Of a DNA stretch of 64,000 nucleotides, positions 8,470 through 16,556 are shown one piece after another. The number at the start of each line of letters is the position of its first letter. Position 1 is the stretch's first letter. The DNA lies in the NCBI GenBank assembly GCA_003133565.1, contig PKYB01000065.1, positions 11,739-75,738 of the forward strand. The letters are read 5' to 3'. The notes below the pieces were generated by a model. That model worked only from the letters and a program-made list of their open reading frames with translations, did not search any database and was not told the DNA's origin. The stretch is from Solirubrobacterales bacterium (lineage in GTDB: Bacteria > Actinomycetota > Thermoleophilia > Solirubrobacterales > Solirubrobacteraceae). Both the position numbers and the translations under genes were made by a program.

Positions 8470-10038
8470 ATGCCAAGCGCGCTCGCCCGCCTCGACCCCG
8501 GTCTGCGCAACCTGCGCCTCGCGGTCATCGCGATGGTCGCGACGCTGCTGAGCTACGCCTGTGCGCTCGCGCTCAAGCACGCCGAGCACCTGACCCTCAA
8601 CCTCGTCGTCCTCGCCGTCGTGCTCGCGCTCTCGCTGAGCCGCACCGACCGCGCCAGCGAGCCGGGCGAGCGCCTCGTCGCGATCCTCCTGCTGCCGCTG
8701 GTTGCGGTCGCCGCGAGCGACGTCGGCACGCTTCTGGCGCAGCACGCGACGATCGGCGACGCGCTCTATGTCGCGGCCGTCTCCGGCGCGATCTGGCTGC
8801 GCCGCTTCGGCTCCCACCTGGCCAAGGCCGGCACGCTCATCACCCTGCCTTTCGTCGCGATGCTGATCACACCCGCCGTCCCGGGCGTCGGCCACCCAGA
8901 CGTCCTCTGGGCCGCCGCGATCGGTGTCATTGCCTACTTCTGGGTCGCCGTCATCCGCGTCACGGCCCAGCAGACCGGATTCGTCACTCGCCCGACCACG
9001 CCGACCACGCCGACCACGCCCGCGCGGCCCCAAACCGCGTCGCGTGCCCAACGCCAGCCAGCCCGCCGCCGCCTCCCTGCCAGCACCCGCATGGCGATCC
9101 AGATGGCGGTCGCCCTCGCCGCCGCCTTCGCAGCCGGCCGCGCGCTCTTCGGCGTGCACTGGTCCTGGCTCGTGATGACCGCCTTCATCGTCTGCTCGGG
9201 TAACCGCGGCCGCGGCGACGTCGTCTACAGGAGCGCGCTGCGGATCGGTGGCGCCGCCACCACCGGCACGATCGCCGCCACCCTGATCGCCGGCACCTTC
9301 GCGCCCGGCGACGTCGCCTCGGTGATCGTGATCTTTATCGTCCTCGGCCTCGCCACTTGGCTGCGTCCCTTCAACTACGCCTTCTGGGCCGCCGGCATCA
9401 CGAGCGTGCTCGCCCTGCTCTACGGCTACTTCGGCGAGACCGGCGCCACCCTCCTCCCACACCGTCTCGAGGGGATCGTCATCGGCGCCGCGATCGGCAT
9501 CGCCGCCTCCTGGCTGATCCTCCCGGTCCGCACGACCGACGTGCTGCGCCGCCGCACCGCAGACGCCCTCGCCGCCCTCACCGACGTGCTCACCGCGATC
9601 ACGACAGCGCCGGCCGAACTCGAGGCCCGCGCCCGCCGCTTCGCGCACACCGTCACCCAGCTCGACGAGATCGCAAAGCCACTCGAGGCCCACCGTTTCC
9701 TCAGCGCCATCCGCCGTCCCGGCCCCCACGTCGCTGACGCCCTCGACGCCGCACGAGACGCGAACGCCGCGGTCAGCGCAATCGTCACCTCGACCGCCGC
9801 CAATCCGGACGCGCTCAGCGACGCGGCGGTCACCGAGCGCGCCACCACGATCCTCAAGGCGCTCGGCAGAACCCGTCGAGCCCTCGGCGGACGCCCCGCA
9901 GAGCCGCCGAGCGCCGACCACCCCGACCCCGGGCCCCCCGTCCCCGACTCATCCCTCGAGCAGGCCCTCACCGACCTCGACAGAGCGCTCGCCACCTTCG
10001 CGCGCAACGCCATCGCGGATTTGGCGCGGTCGGCGTAG
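8470..10038 (+). CDS. FUSC-family membrane protein, second copy
   Basis: 522 residues with N-terminal helices, a basic linker near residue 180 rich in T-P repeats, and a second helix bundle with the family motif (FGVHWSWLVMTAFIVCSGN). The C-terminal 150 residues are soluble and helical. The start at 8470 (MPSALARLDPG) is preferred to an upstream in-frame start whose leader is arginine/proline-rich and looks non-coding. It is shorter than its tandem neighbour and not a simple copy of it. Confidence 0.78.
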   Translation: MPSALARLDPGLRNLRLAVIAMVATLLSYACALALKHAEHLTLNLVVLAVVLALSLSRTDRASEPGERLVAILLLPLVAVAASDVGTLLAQHATIGDALYVAAVSGAIWLRRFGSHLAKAGTLITLPFVAMLITPAVPGVGHPDVLWAAAIGVIAYFWVAVIRVTAQQTGFVTRPTTPTTPTTPARPQTASRAQRQPARRRLPASTRMAIQMAVALAAAFAAGRALFGVHWSWLVMTAFIVCSGNRGRGDVVYRSALRIGGAATTGTIAATLIAGTFAPGDVASVIVIFIVLGLATWLRPFNYAFWAAGITSVLALLYGYFGETGATLLPHRLEGIVIGAAIGIAASWLILPVRTTDVLRRRTADALAALTDVLTAITTAPAELEARARRFAHTVTQLDEIAKPLEAHRFLSAIRRPGPHVADALDAARDANAAVSAIVTSTAANPDALSDAAVTERATTILKALGRTRRALGGRPAEPPSADHPDPGPPVPDSSLEQALTDLDRALATFARNAIADLARSA

Positions 10039-10069
10039 TCCGCGACCGCAGCTCTTCACGAAGATCCGC

Positions 10070-10807
10070 ATGACCGACGACCTAACCGCCCTCCGCGCGA
10101 CGATCCACGGCAAAGTCCAGGGGGTCGGCTTCCGCTACGCGACCCGCCGCCGCGCGCAGGAACTGGGCCTGCTCGGCTGGGTCGCCAACGGCCCCGACAG
10201 CACCGTCGTCGCCCATATCGAGGGCCCGCCGGCAGCCGTCGAGGAGCTTCTCGCATACCTGCGGCGCGGACCACCGAGCGCGCACGTTACGGACGTCGAG
10301 ACCGAACAGACCCCCGTCGAGGGCCACGAGCAGTTCGCGATCCGCGGCATCCCGGCGGGCGTGTTTGTCGTCCAGGAGCACGCCGCAACGACCCACCACT
10401 TCGACCTCCGCCTCGAAGTGGCCGGTGTCATGCGCTCCTGGGCACTACCCAAAGGGCCCTCGCTCGACCCCGCGGTCAAGCGCCTGGCCGTGGAGGTCGG
10501 CGACCACTCGATCGCCCACAACACATTCGAGGAACAGGGCCGCGTGATCGTCTGGGACCGCGGCACCTACGAGCAGGGCGGCCGCGTCCCCTGGCCCGAA
10601 GCCCTCACCCGCGGCCACGCCGTCTTCGTCCTGCACGGCCAGAAACTCCACGGCGGCTTCGCGCTGCAGCGCACGCGAGCCGCAGACAAGCCGCAGTGGC
10701 TGCTGATCAAGCGGCGCGACGCGGACGCGCGGCCGGGGTCGGACATCGTGGCCCAGCGCCCGGAGTCGGTCCTCAGCGAACACACGCTCGACGAAGTCCT
10801 CGATTGA
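10070..10807 (+). CDS. Acylphosphatase fused to a LigD-type 3'-phosphoesterase domain
   Basis: 245 residues. Residues 8-92 are an acylphosphatase with HGKVQGVGFR and both catalytic residues, R22 and N40. Residues 98-225 match the 3'-phosphoesterase (PE) domain of DNA ligase D: VVQEH104, THH110-F-D112-L-R114, WALPKGPS, VGDH146, VIVWDRGTYE and WLLIKRRD. The usual loop between the DH motif and VIVWDRG is shortened, and the position equivalent to the LigD catalytic Tyr88 is H150. No ligase or polymerase domain is present. PE domains trim ribonucleotides or phosphates from DNA 3' ends, and acylphosphatase cleaves carboxyl phosphates. What the fusion does is unknown. Confidence 0.88.
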   Translation: MTDDLTALRATIHGKVQGVGFRYATRRRAQELGLLGWVANGPDSTVVAHIEGPPAAVEELLAYLRRGPPSAHVTDVETEQTPVEGHEQFAIRGIPAGVFVVQEHAATTHHFDLRLEVAGVMRSWALPKGPSLDPAVKRLAVEVGDHSIAHNTFEEQGRVIVWDRGTYEQGGRVPWPEALTRGHAVFVLHGQKLHGGFALQRTRAADKPQWLLIKRRDADARPGSDIVAQRPESVLSEHTLDEVLD

Positions 10808-10811
10808 AACG

Positions 10812-10831
10812 GTGGCGCAGCAGCGCGCCAC
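10812..10831. terminator. Hairpin between convergent genes
   Basis: GTGGCGC pairs with GCGCCAC over a six-base loop, between the acylphosphatase-PE gene and the convergent response regulator. No T-tract. Confidence 0.5.
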
Positions 10832-10850
10832 GCTCGCACCGGAACCAGGG

Positions 10851-11366
10851 TTAGAGTCGCAGGCCCTCTGTCGTGCTCGTCTCCCGGGGCGTCAGCCACG
10901 TGCCGATCGCCGTCAGTAGCTGGGCGCTGTCGATCGGCTTGCGGACGTAGTCGGATGCTCCGGCAGCGAGACAGCGTGCGTGCTCACCGTCGTCCTTGCC
11001 CGTGACCGCGATGATTGGAAGGTCCACGAAGCGCGGTTGCCGGCGAATCGCGGCCATCGTCTGATAGCCATCCATGACCGGCATCATGATGTCCATCAGC
11101 ACGATCCCGACGTCGCTTCGCTGCTCGAGCGTGCTGAGCGCAGCAATGCCGTTCGTTGCCGCAACGACGTTCAGCGTTCCGCGCTCAAGCAACACGGTCA
11201 GGGCCAATGCGCTGCCTGAGTCGTCTTCGACGATCAGCGCAGTGTGGCCCGCGAGGGCGCCCCGGTAGAAGGTCTCCTGAGGCGACTCGCCGGCTGCTAG
11301 CCCGCTATCCGTGTTCGCGTTCGGTGCAGATCGGGGATTCCAAGGGGGATTCCAAGACGAACTCAT
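10851..11366 (-). CDS. Receiver-only response regulator
   Basis: 171 residues: about 45 disordered N-terminal residues, then a CheY-like receiver domain with the acidic pair (VEDD), the phospho-acceptor in VLMDIMMPVMDGY, the Thr switch (AVTGK) and the Lys (VRKP). No output domain. The sequence resembles receivers of hybrid kinases, so the partner may be a histidine kinase elsewhere. The ATG at 11366 has GGAGG seven bases upstream; a longer in-frame start reads into the divergent regulatory region. The N-terminus includes a short repeat from two GGGATTCCAAG copies. Confidence 0.85.
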   Translation of the reverse strand: MSSSWNPPWNPRSAPNANTDSGLAAGESPQETFYRGALAGHTALIVEDDSGSALALTVLLERGTLNVVAATNGIAALSTLEQRSDVGIVLMDIMMPVMDGYQTMAAIRRQPRFVDLPIIAVTGKDDGEHARCLAAGASDYVRKPIDSAQLLTAIGTWLTPRETSTTEGLRL

Positions 11367-11656
11367 GTTCAACCTCCGCTTCGTGCTGCGGACGGATTGG
11401 ACTGAGGTCATCGCCTTGCCTACCGCTGCACCGGCCTCAAGTCCCCCGCATTGGCGTCCAGGGCTCGGCGCGGTGGCCGGAATCCAACTAACAAATGCGG
11501 TGTCGGCCGAATCCGCGCTCGCCTTGAACCGTGGGCGCCTGCGAGCGGGGACGCCGCTCCTCTCACGAAAGTTCCCGGGGCTTGACCTTGACGTTGGGGT
11601 AGGCCGCACACTTGTGGCACTGTCCCGCCAACGAGGGGAGTGCGCAGGTGGATCTG

Positions 11657-12481
11657 ATGAGCATCGGGGAGTTCGCGAGGCAGTCGCGCCTGTCGCCAAA
11701 GGCGCTTCGTCTCTACGACAAGCTCGGCCTGCTCGCGCCGGCGCGTGTGGATCCCGATTCGGGCTACCGCTTCTACGCGGCCGCTCAGCTCGAGCGGGCG
11801 CGTCTCGTGGCCGCGTTGCGTCAGCTGAGCGTGCCGCTGGCCGAGGTAAAAGCGATTGTTGACCTCGATCCGAACGAAGCTGCCGCGCGCATTCGCGAGT
11901 ACTGGGCGGCTGCCGAGGCTCAGCACACGGCCCGGTGTGAGCTTGCCGGCTACCTCGTTGACCTCCTCAACGGAAAGAGGTCTGTGATGTACGAAGTCAA
12001 GACTAGAGATATCCCGAGCCGGACCCTGCTGTGCCGCAAGCGCAACGTCAAAGGCGAGGGCGAAGCGTGGGCGTTCGGCAAAGAGTTCGTGGCGCTGCTA
12101 CGCGAGCGCCAACTGCCCCGGATGGAGGGCCTAGCCGGGGCCACGTTCTGTATCTACTGGGGTGAGGTGAGCGATGACAGCGACGGTCCGGTCGAGTGGT
12201 GCCGGCCCGTTCCGAATGACCAGGCGACGACACTCGCGGCGGCGCTTCCCGAACTGCGCCTACGCAGCGAGCCGGCGCACCGCGAAGCGTTCGTCCACCT
12301 CGGTCCCGGCGGAGAGACCAGCCCGGCCCAGTGGAAGCTCGTCTCCGAATCGCTCCGCGTATGGGCCATGGAACACGCTGTCAAGCCGATCGAGCTGGGC
12401 GCCAGGATCACCTACATCGCGAGCGCGCCGGTGACCGAGACCAGCGCCCCCGAGTGCGACTTCGCGGTCCCGATCAGTTGA
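11657..12481 (+). CDS. MerR-family regulator with GyrI-like effector domain
   Basis: 274 residues. Residues 1-70 are a MerR DNA-binding domain (MSIGEFARQSRLSPKALRLY, YRFY), then a coiled coil, then a GyrI/BmrR-type ligand domain from about residue 115 (VMYEVKTRDIPSRTLLC) to the end. Such proteins activate multidrug-resistance or stress genes on binding hydrophobic drugs. ATG 11657 is used; GTG 11648 is an alternative. No pump is adjacent, so it may act on itself or a distant gene. Confidence 0.85.
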   Translation: MSIGEFARQSRLSPKALRLYDKLGLLAPARVDPDSGYRFYAAAQLERARLVAALRQLSVPLAEVKAIVDLDPNEAAARIREYWAAAEAQHTARCELAGYLVDLLNGKRSVMYEVKTRDIPSRTLLCRKRNVKGEGEAWAFGKEFVALLRERQLPRMEGLAGATFCIYWGEVSDDSDGPVEWCRPVPNDQATTLAAALPELRLRSEPAHREAFVHLGPGGETSPAQWKLVSESLRVWAMEHAVKPIELGARITYIASAPVTETSAPECDFAVPIS

Positions 12482-12512
12482 TCTAACCCGCTGCGCCGCT
12501 GTAGCGCATGAG

Positions 12513-12547
12513 GCGGGCGCGTCGGCAAGCACGTCCGACGCGCCCGC
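12513..12547. terminator. Strong bidirectional terminator hairpin
   Basis: A perfect 13-bp stem, GCGGGCGCGTCGG with CCGACGCGCCCGC, and a nine-base loop between the convergent MerR and TetR genes. Confidence 0.7.
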
Positions 12548-12565
12548 GCTGCGGCTTGTCGTGCC

Positions 12566-13153
12566 TCACGTGGCTCGCGCGAAAGCTGCGAGCAGCCGCC
12601 TCGCGGCGGTGTGGAAGCGTGCGGGGTCGCCGTAGGGCCGCGCGACGAGCAGCGCTCCCTCGAGGCCGCCAAGAACGACCTGGGCGCCCTCGCCCGGATC
12701 TCCGTGGAACTCGAGCGTCCCGTCTGCCCGGCCCTGCGCGAGCACCTGCGTGAGCCAGGCGTGGTTGGCGTCGAAGAAGCCAACGATCGCGTTCGCCATC
12801 GGCTTGGGGAGCGTCTCGTACTCCGCGGCGAGCATGCCGCACAGGCACATCCGGCCGTCGTCGAGAACACCCGAGTAGAGCGCGGCGTAGGCGGCGAGCT
12901 TGTCGCGAGCATCCTCCTCGACTTCGTCGATGTTCTCCAGGGCACCTGCGAAGCGCTCTGCGTAGCGCGTGATCAGCGCTTCGCCAAGCTGGCCCTTGCT
13001 GGCAAAGTGGTAGTGAAGGCTCGCCTTCGTGATGCCCAGCTGCTCGGCGATATGCGCGTAGCTGAAGCCGTTGAAGCCGCGAGTCTGGGCCAGCGCCTCC
13101 GCGGCGTCGAGGATTCGATCCGCGGTGCCGACGTCGATCTGATTCACGGTCAT
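12566..13153 (-). CDS. TetR/AcrR-family repressor
   Basis: 195 residues with an N-terminal helix-turn-helix (FSYAHIAEQLGITKASLHYHF) and a C-terminal domain with MCLCGMLAAEYETLP, as in the LmrA/YxaF-like TetR group. It is divergent from the cupin-DUF1059 genes, whose promoter carries an inverted repeat at 13192-13211. This is the usual arrangement of a local repressor that also controls itself. The ligand is unknown; the C-C pair in MCLCGM could make it thiol-responsive, but that is speculation. Confidence 0.9.
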   Translation of the reverse strand: MTVNQIDVGTADRILDAAEALAQTRGFNGFSYAHIAEQLGITKASLHYHFASKGQLGEALITRYAERFAGALENIDEVEEDARDKLAAYAALYSGVLDDGRMCLCGMLAAEYETLPKPMANAIVGFFDANHAWLTQVLAQGRADGTLEFHGDPGEGAQVVLGGLEGALLVARPYGDPARFHTAARRLLAAFARAT

Positions 13154-13184
13154 CGACTAGCCGCAATTTCGACGCGAAGGCATC

Positions 13185-13213
13185 TTGACATCCTATCTAC
13201 TAGAAGGTAAGAC
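13185..13213 (+). promoter_or_regulatory. Promoter with TetR operator in its spacer
   Basis: TTGACA (13185-13190) and TAAGAC (13208-13213) are 17 bp apart. An imperfect palindrome centred on CTAG, CCTATCTACT/AGAAGGTAAG (13192-13211), matches itself at 9 of 12 positions per arm around the shared centre and occupies the spacer. It is the likely binding site of the divergent TetR protein. Confidence 0.75.
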
Positions 13214-13244
13214 TGGGTCGTTCGATTGTTCGAAAGGGGTGGTA

Positions 13245-13604
13245 ATGGAGTTGACCGAGCACAAGACCTTCGCCTCGCCAGACGAGACACGCGAGTTTCC
13301 CAACGGCCGCGCGGAGATTCTTCAAGTCGCCGGGTCCGACATCGGCCGGTTGGTCCTGGAGCCCGGATGGCGCTGGTCCAACGACGTCAAGCCGATCGCC
13401 CAGACCGACAGCTGCCAGGCACCGCACTTCCAATACCACGTCAGCGGACGGCTCGCCATCCGCATGGATGACGGCACCGAGTTCGTTGCCGGCCCCGGCG
13501 ATATCACCTCGCTCCCCAGCGGCCACGACGCCTGGGTGGTCGGTGAGGAGCCGGTCGTCGTCGTCGATTGGTATGGCGCCAGCAACTACGCCAAGCAGAC
13601 CTGA
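13245..13604 (+). CDS. Small cupin-domain protein
   Basis: 119 residues forming one beta-barrel cupin. Conserved pieces are the first motif around APHFQYHVSGRLAIRMDDG and the second around AGPGDITSLPSGHDAWVVG. Histidines in both motifs could bind a metal. ATG 13245 follows AAAGGGG. It forms an operon with the DUF1059 gene 31 bases downstream and is probably repressed by the divergent TetR protein. The reaction is unknown. Confidence 0.85.
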   Translation: MELTEHKTFASPDETREFPNGRAEILQVAGSDIGRLVLEPGWRWSNDVKPIAQTDSCQAPHFQYHVSGRLAIRMDDGTEFVAGPGDITSLPSGHDAWVVGEEPVVVVDWYGASNYAKQT

Positions 13605-13635
13605 GCAATAAACCGAGCGAAGGGGTAAAGACATC

Positions 13636-13863
13636 ATGACCCGCAAGATTGCCGACTGCCGGCGTTTCGAAAGCGACAGCAACTGCTCACTCACGATCAT
13701 CGGCGAAGAAGACGAAGTCCTCGCCACCGCCGCACAACACGCCACGACCGTACACGGCCACCAAGACACACCTGAGCTGCGCATCCAACTCCGGCAGCTG
13801 CTCGAACCCGAGAGCAGCTACATCGCCGGCGTACGCCAACCAGAGCCCTTCCCCACCAGCTAG
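13636..13863 (+). CDS. DUF1059 family protein
   Basis: 75 residues. Start MTRKIADCRRFESDSNCSLT, then GEEDEVLATAAQHATTVHGH, is the DUF1059 pattern: two cysteines near the N-terminus and HxxxVHGH. Function unknown in the family. Second gene of the cupin operon, followed by a strong hairpin. Confidence 0.9.
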   Translation: MTRKIADCRRFESDSNCSLTIIGEEDEVLATAAQHATTVHGHQDTPELRIQLRQLLEPESSYIAGVRQPEPFPTS

Positions 13864-13890
13864 CAGAGGCCCACCGTCCGACAGTCGCAA

Positions 13891-13914
13891 CCGGGGGCGC
13901 CGTGGCGCCCCCGG
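13891..13914 (+). terminator. Terminator of the cupin-DUF1059 operon
   Basis: CCGGGGGCGCC and GGCGCCCCCGG form a perfect 11-bp inverted repeat around GT, 27 bases after the DUF1059 stop. No T-tract. Confidence 0.65.
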
Positions 13915-14016
13915 GCTGGCGCAACACCCACCGTATGACCTGGCCGAAACGGCTGCTCTCGCCGCTGCCCAAGATCGTGGCTCGGCCTGCGAGAATGCAA
14001 GCTATACCGGGACTGC

Positions 14017-15381
14017 GTGACGATGAGCGGCACCTCGCAGCGCATTCCCGGTAGCCTGCCCGATCCCAGCCGCGACGCTGGGACGTCGGACCCGTCCCTG
14101 CCATTTGACCACATCGTCGTGGTCATGATGGAGAACCACTCCTTTGACAATGTGCTCGGCGCGCTCCCTGCGTACGGCCAACCGCGGGCAGACGGACTGA
14201 CGTTCGTCGACGGCAAAGCGACCAACAGCAACCCCGCACCCGACGGTGCGGCCGCAGACGCCGATCGTGTCTATGCGTTCCCGCTCACGACCACACAACA
14301 GGGGGCGCACGTCGACCAGTCATGGAACGCGACGCGCACGCAAATCGACGGCGGGACCATGCAGGGCTTCGTTCGCAGCGCATCGTCGCAGCAGCCGATG
14401 GGCTACTACACCCCGCGGGTCCTCCCGTTCGCCTACTCGCTGGCCAACACGTTCGCGCTAGCGAACCGCTGGTTCTGCTCGGCACCGTGCCAGACCTACC
14501 CCAACCGCAGGTTCCTGATGGCCGGTACCGCCTACGGCGACATCGCCACGAACGGCGTGAGCCTGCAGGATCCGCCGCCGCCGAACGGCACGGTCTTCGA
14601 CAACATGACCGACCACGGCGTGTCCTGGCGCAACTACTTCACCGACATGCCAGCCACGGCCATGATCCCCACGATCATCGAGCGACACTTGGACAGGATC
14701 CGACCGTTGCAGGAGTTCTTCGACGACTGCGAAGCAGGAACTCTGCCAAGTGTGAGCTTCGTCGATCCCGAGCTCGGCATCATCACTGACGTCGGACGCG
14801 AAATCGCGAAACTCCCGCACATGCAGCTAGTGGGCGCCAACGTCGAGCAGCTCGGTGGCAGCGAGGAAGCGCCCCAGGACGTCGCGTTCGGCGAACGCTG
14901 GGCCTACCGCGTCGTCAAGGCCGTGCTGCGCTCACCAGGCTGGCCACGCACGCTACTGATCTACACCTATGACGAGCACGGCGGCTACTACGACCACGTC
15001 TCGCCACCGGCGGCAATCGCACCAGACGCGATCCCGCCTAACCTCGAGCCGGGAGACGCGCCGGGTGGCTACGACATCTACGGCCCCCGCGTGCCGGCGA
15101 TCGTCGTCTCGCCGTATGCGCGCCCTCACGCCGTGAGCGACACGGTCTACGACCACACATCCGTGCTCGCGACGATCGAGGCCAAATGGAACTTGCCGGC
15201 GCTCACCTACCGCGACGCCAATGCCGCACCAGTCTGGGATCTCCTCGACTTCAGCGCTCCGGCCTTCCCAAACCCGCCAAAGCTCAAGCGACCGCGCGGC
15301 ATGCTGCGCGAACTCATCATTGACCTTTTCAGGCAGGCGACACGTCGTGTCCATCCGAGCGGGCCGCCTTCGGTCCGTTAG
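14017..15381 (+). CDS. Phosphoesterase-family (phospholipase C / acid phosphatase) protein, no signal peptide
   Basis: 454 residues. MMENHSFDNVLG near the N-terminus and YTYDEHGGYYDHV around residue 320 are the metal-binding motifs of the bacterial phosphoesterase family (Pfam Phosphoesterase). Members hydrolyse phospholipids or phosphomonoesters and are usually Tat-exported. Here the protein starts directly with a short polar segment and no twin-arginine or hydrophobic leader. The GTG at 14017 is used because TATACC (14003-14008) ends eight bases upstream; ATG 14023 is the alternative. A hairpin follows the stop. Confidence 0.88.
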   Translation: MTMSGTSQRIPGSLPDPSRDAGTSDPSLPFDHIVVVMMENHSFDNVLGALPAYGQPRADGLTFVDGKATNSNPAPDGAAADADRVYAFPLTTTQQGAHVDQSWNATRTQIDGGTMQGFVRSASSQQPMGYYTPRVLPFAYSLANTFALANRWFCSAPCQTYPNRRFLMAGTAYGDIATNGVSLQDPPPPNGTVFDNMTDHGVSWRNYFTDMPATAMIPTIIERHLDRIRPLQEFFDDCEAGTLPSVSFVDPELGIITDVGREIAKLPHMQLVGANVEQLGGSEEAPQDVAFGERWAYRVVKAVLRSPGWPRTLLIYTYDEHGGYYDHVSPPAAIAPDAIPPNLEPGDAPGGYDIYGPRVPAIVVSPYARPHAVSDTVYDHTSVLATIEAKWNLPALTYRDANAAPVWDLLDFSAPAFPNPPKLKRPRGMLRELIIDLFRQATRRVHPSGPPSVR

Positions 15382-15408
15382 TGGCCGGCGCGGGCTGATG
15401 CGCCGCTA

Positions 15409-15435
15409 ACGCGTCGCGTGAGAACGCGACCGCGT
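15409..15435. terminator. GAGA-tetraloop terminator hairpin
   Basis: ACGCGTCGCGT pairs with ACGCGACCGCGT with a one-base bulge and a GAGA loop, between the convergent phosphoesterase and alpha/beta-hydrolase genes. Confidence 0.6.
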
Positions 15436-15468
15436 CGTGCACGAAGCGCGACACGACCAGTTGGCCCT

Positions 15469-16305
15469 TTATGTGAAGCGTTTGACGAACGCTAGCGCTG
15501 TGTCGGCGACTTCTCGCCAACCGCTGTCGATCGTGAGTGCGTGGCCACGGTTGGGGATTTCGACGATCTCGGTCACGCCGCTATTTCGTTTCTGCCTCTT
15601 AAACGAGGCGTTAGCGATCGCCCACGGTACCGTGTGGTCCTTCTCGCCAGAGATGATCAGCAGCGGTCCACGGTCTGGATTCTTGCTGTTGACCTTCACC
15701 TCGGTCCAGGGGTTGAGATTCGCCGTTGCGGCCTGGAAGAGCGGGATGCCCGAGGCGGGAACCGCGAACGTCGAATACAGCTCCTTCGCCTCGTCCTCGC
15801 TGACGGCATTGGCGAATGCGAAGCGGAACTGTTCGTAGGTAAGGGGGACCGCGCGGTTGCGGTTCGCGGGGTTGCCGAGTACCGGCCGCGCCGACTTCAG
15901 CGAAGAGATCGGCAGCGGAAGCACACCCCGGAAAGGGGCGGGATCGATCGCGACCGAGGCCGCCGCGAGTCCGCGGCCTGCGAGAATCTGCGCGAGAAGC
16001 CCGCCGAAGGAGTGGCCGACGATGGCCGGCTTCTTCGAAAGCCCAGCGATCAGCTCAGCGAAATGGTCGGCGACGTCCCCCACCGTCTTGTTAGCAAAGG
16101 CGTCCGGACTGGCGTTCGCTTCCTCAACGGTCTGGGGATCATCCGGCCAGCCCGGGGTCAGCGGTGCGTAGCCCGCCTCCGCGAAGACGGTCGCCCAACG
16201 ATCCCAGCTGCTAGGTAGCAGCCAAAGCCCATGCACAAAGACGATCGGAACCCGTCCGTCCTCGTTCGCGCGTATGACCTGCTCCGCTTCGTGATCGGTG
16301 ATCAT
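15469..16305 (-). CDS. Alpha/beta-fold hydrolase
   Basis: 278 residues with VFVHGLWLLPSSW (oxyanion region), the nucleophile elbow GHSFGG, a likely acid in SGEKDHTVP and the catalytic His in NRGHALTID. ATG 16305 has GGAGG nine bases upstream and is preferred to a much longer in-frame extension rich in arginine. No membrane segment or signal peptide. Substrate unknown; the family includes esterases and haloperoxidase-like enzymes. Confidence 0.85.
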   Translation of the reverse strand: MITDHEAEQVIRANEDGRVPIVFVHGLWLLPSSWDRWATVFAEAGYAPLTPGWPDDPQTVEEANASPDAFANKTVGDVADHFAELIAGLSKKPAIVGHSFGGLLAQILAGRGLAAASVAIDPAPFRGVLPLPISSLKSARPVLGNPANRNRAVPLTYEQFRFAFANAVSEDEAKELYSTFAVPASGIPLFQAATANLNPWTEVKVNSKNPDRGPLLIISGEKDHTVPWAIANASFKRQKRNSGVTEIVEIPNRGHALTIDSGWREVADTALAFVKRFT

Positions 16306-16556
16306 CGGTACCTGCCTCCGTCGGTAGTCGGTGGCTCGCCGGCAACCTCGCCGAGAACGTCTCGCCGCGAGCATCATGCCACCCGGCGAAGGGTCGAACC
16401 GAGCGGCGCTTCGTCCGCCAGGGGCAGACATCTCGCCCCGTGCCGCGCCCGCCATCGCGGCGAGCTGGAGACAGAGCTCGCCGAACACGCGCGGTGGCTC
16501 CTCCGTTCGCCGAGGACCATGAGCAACGCGAGCGCTCATCGCGCAAAACGGCCAAA

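Noticed and set aside
7852-9921. Long antisense open frame (about 690 codons) opposite the FUSC genes
   Set aside because: It lies opposite two strongly supported membrane-protein genes, is low-complexity (Gly/Arg/Asp-rich) and has no family motif; a typical artefact of high GC.
11581-11604. MerR-type promoter upstream of the MerR gene (TTGACC and the ACC...GGT pair)
   Set aside because: The inverted repeat is weak and no -10 lies at 19-20 bp; not enough to annotate a site.
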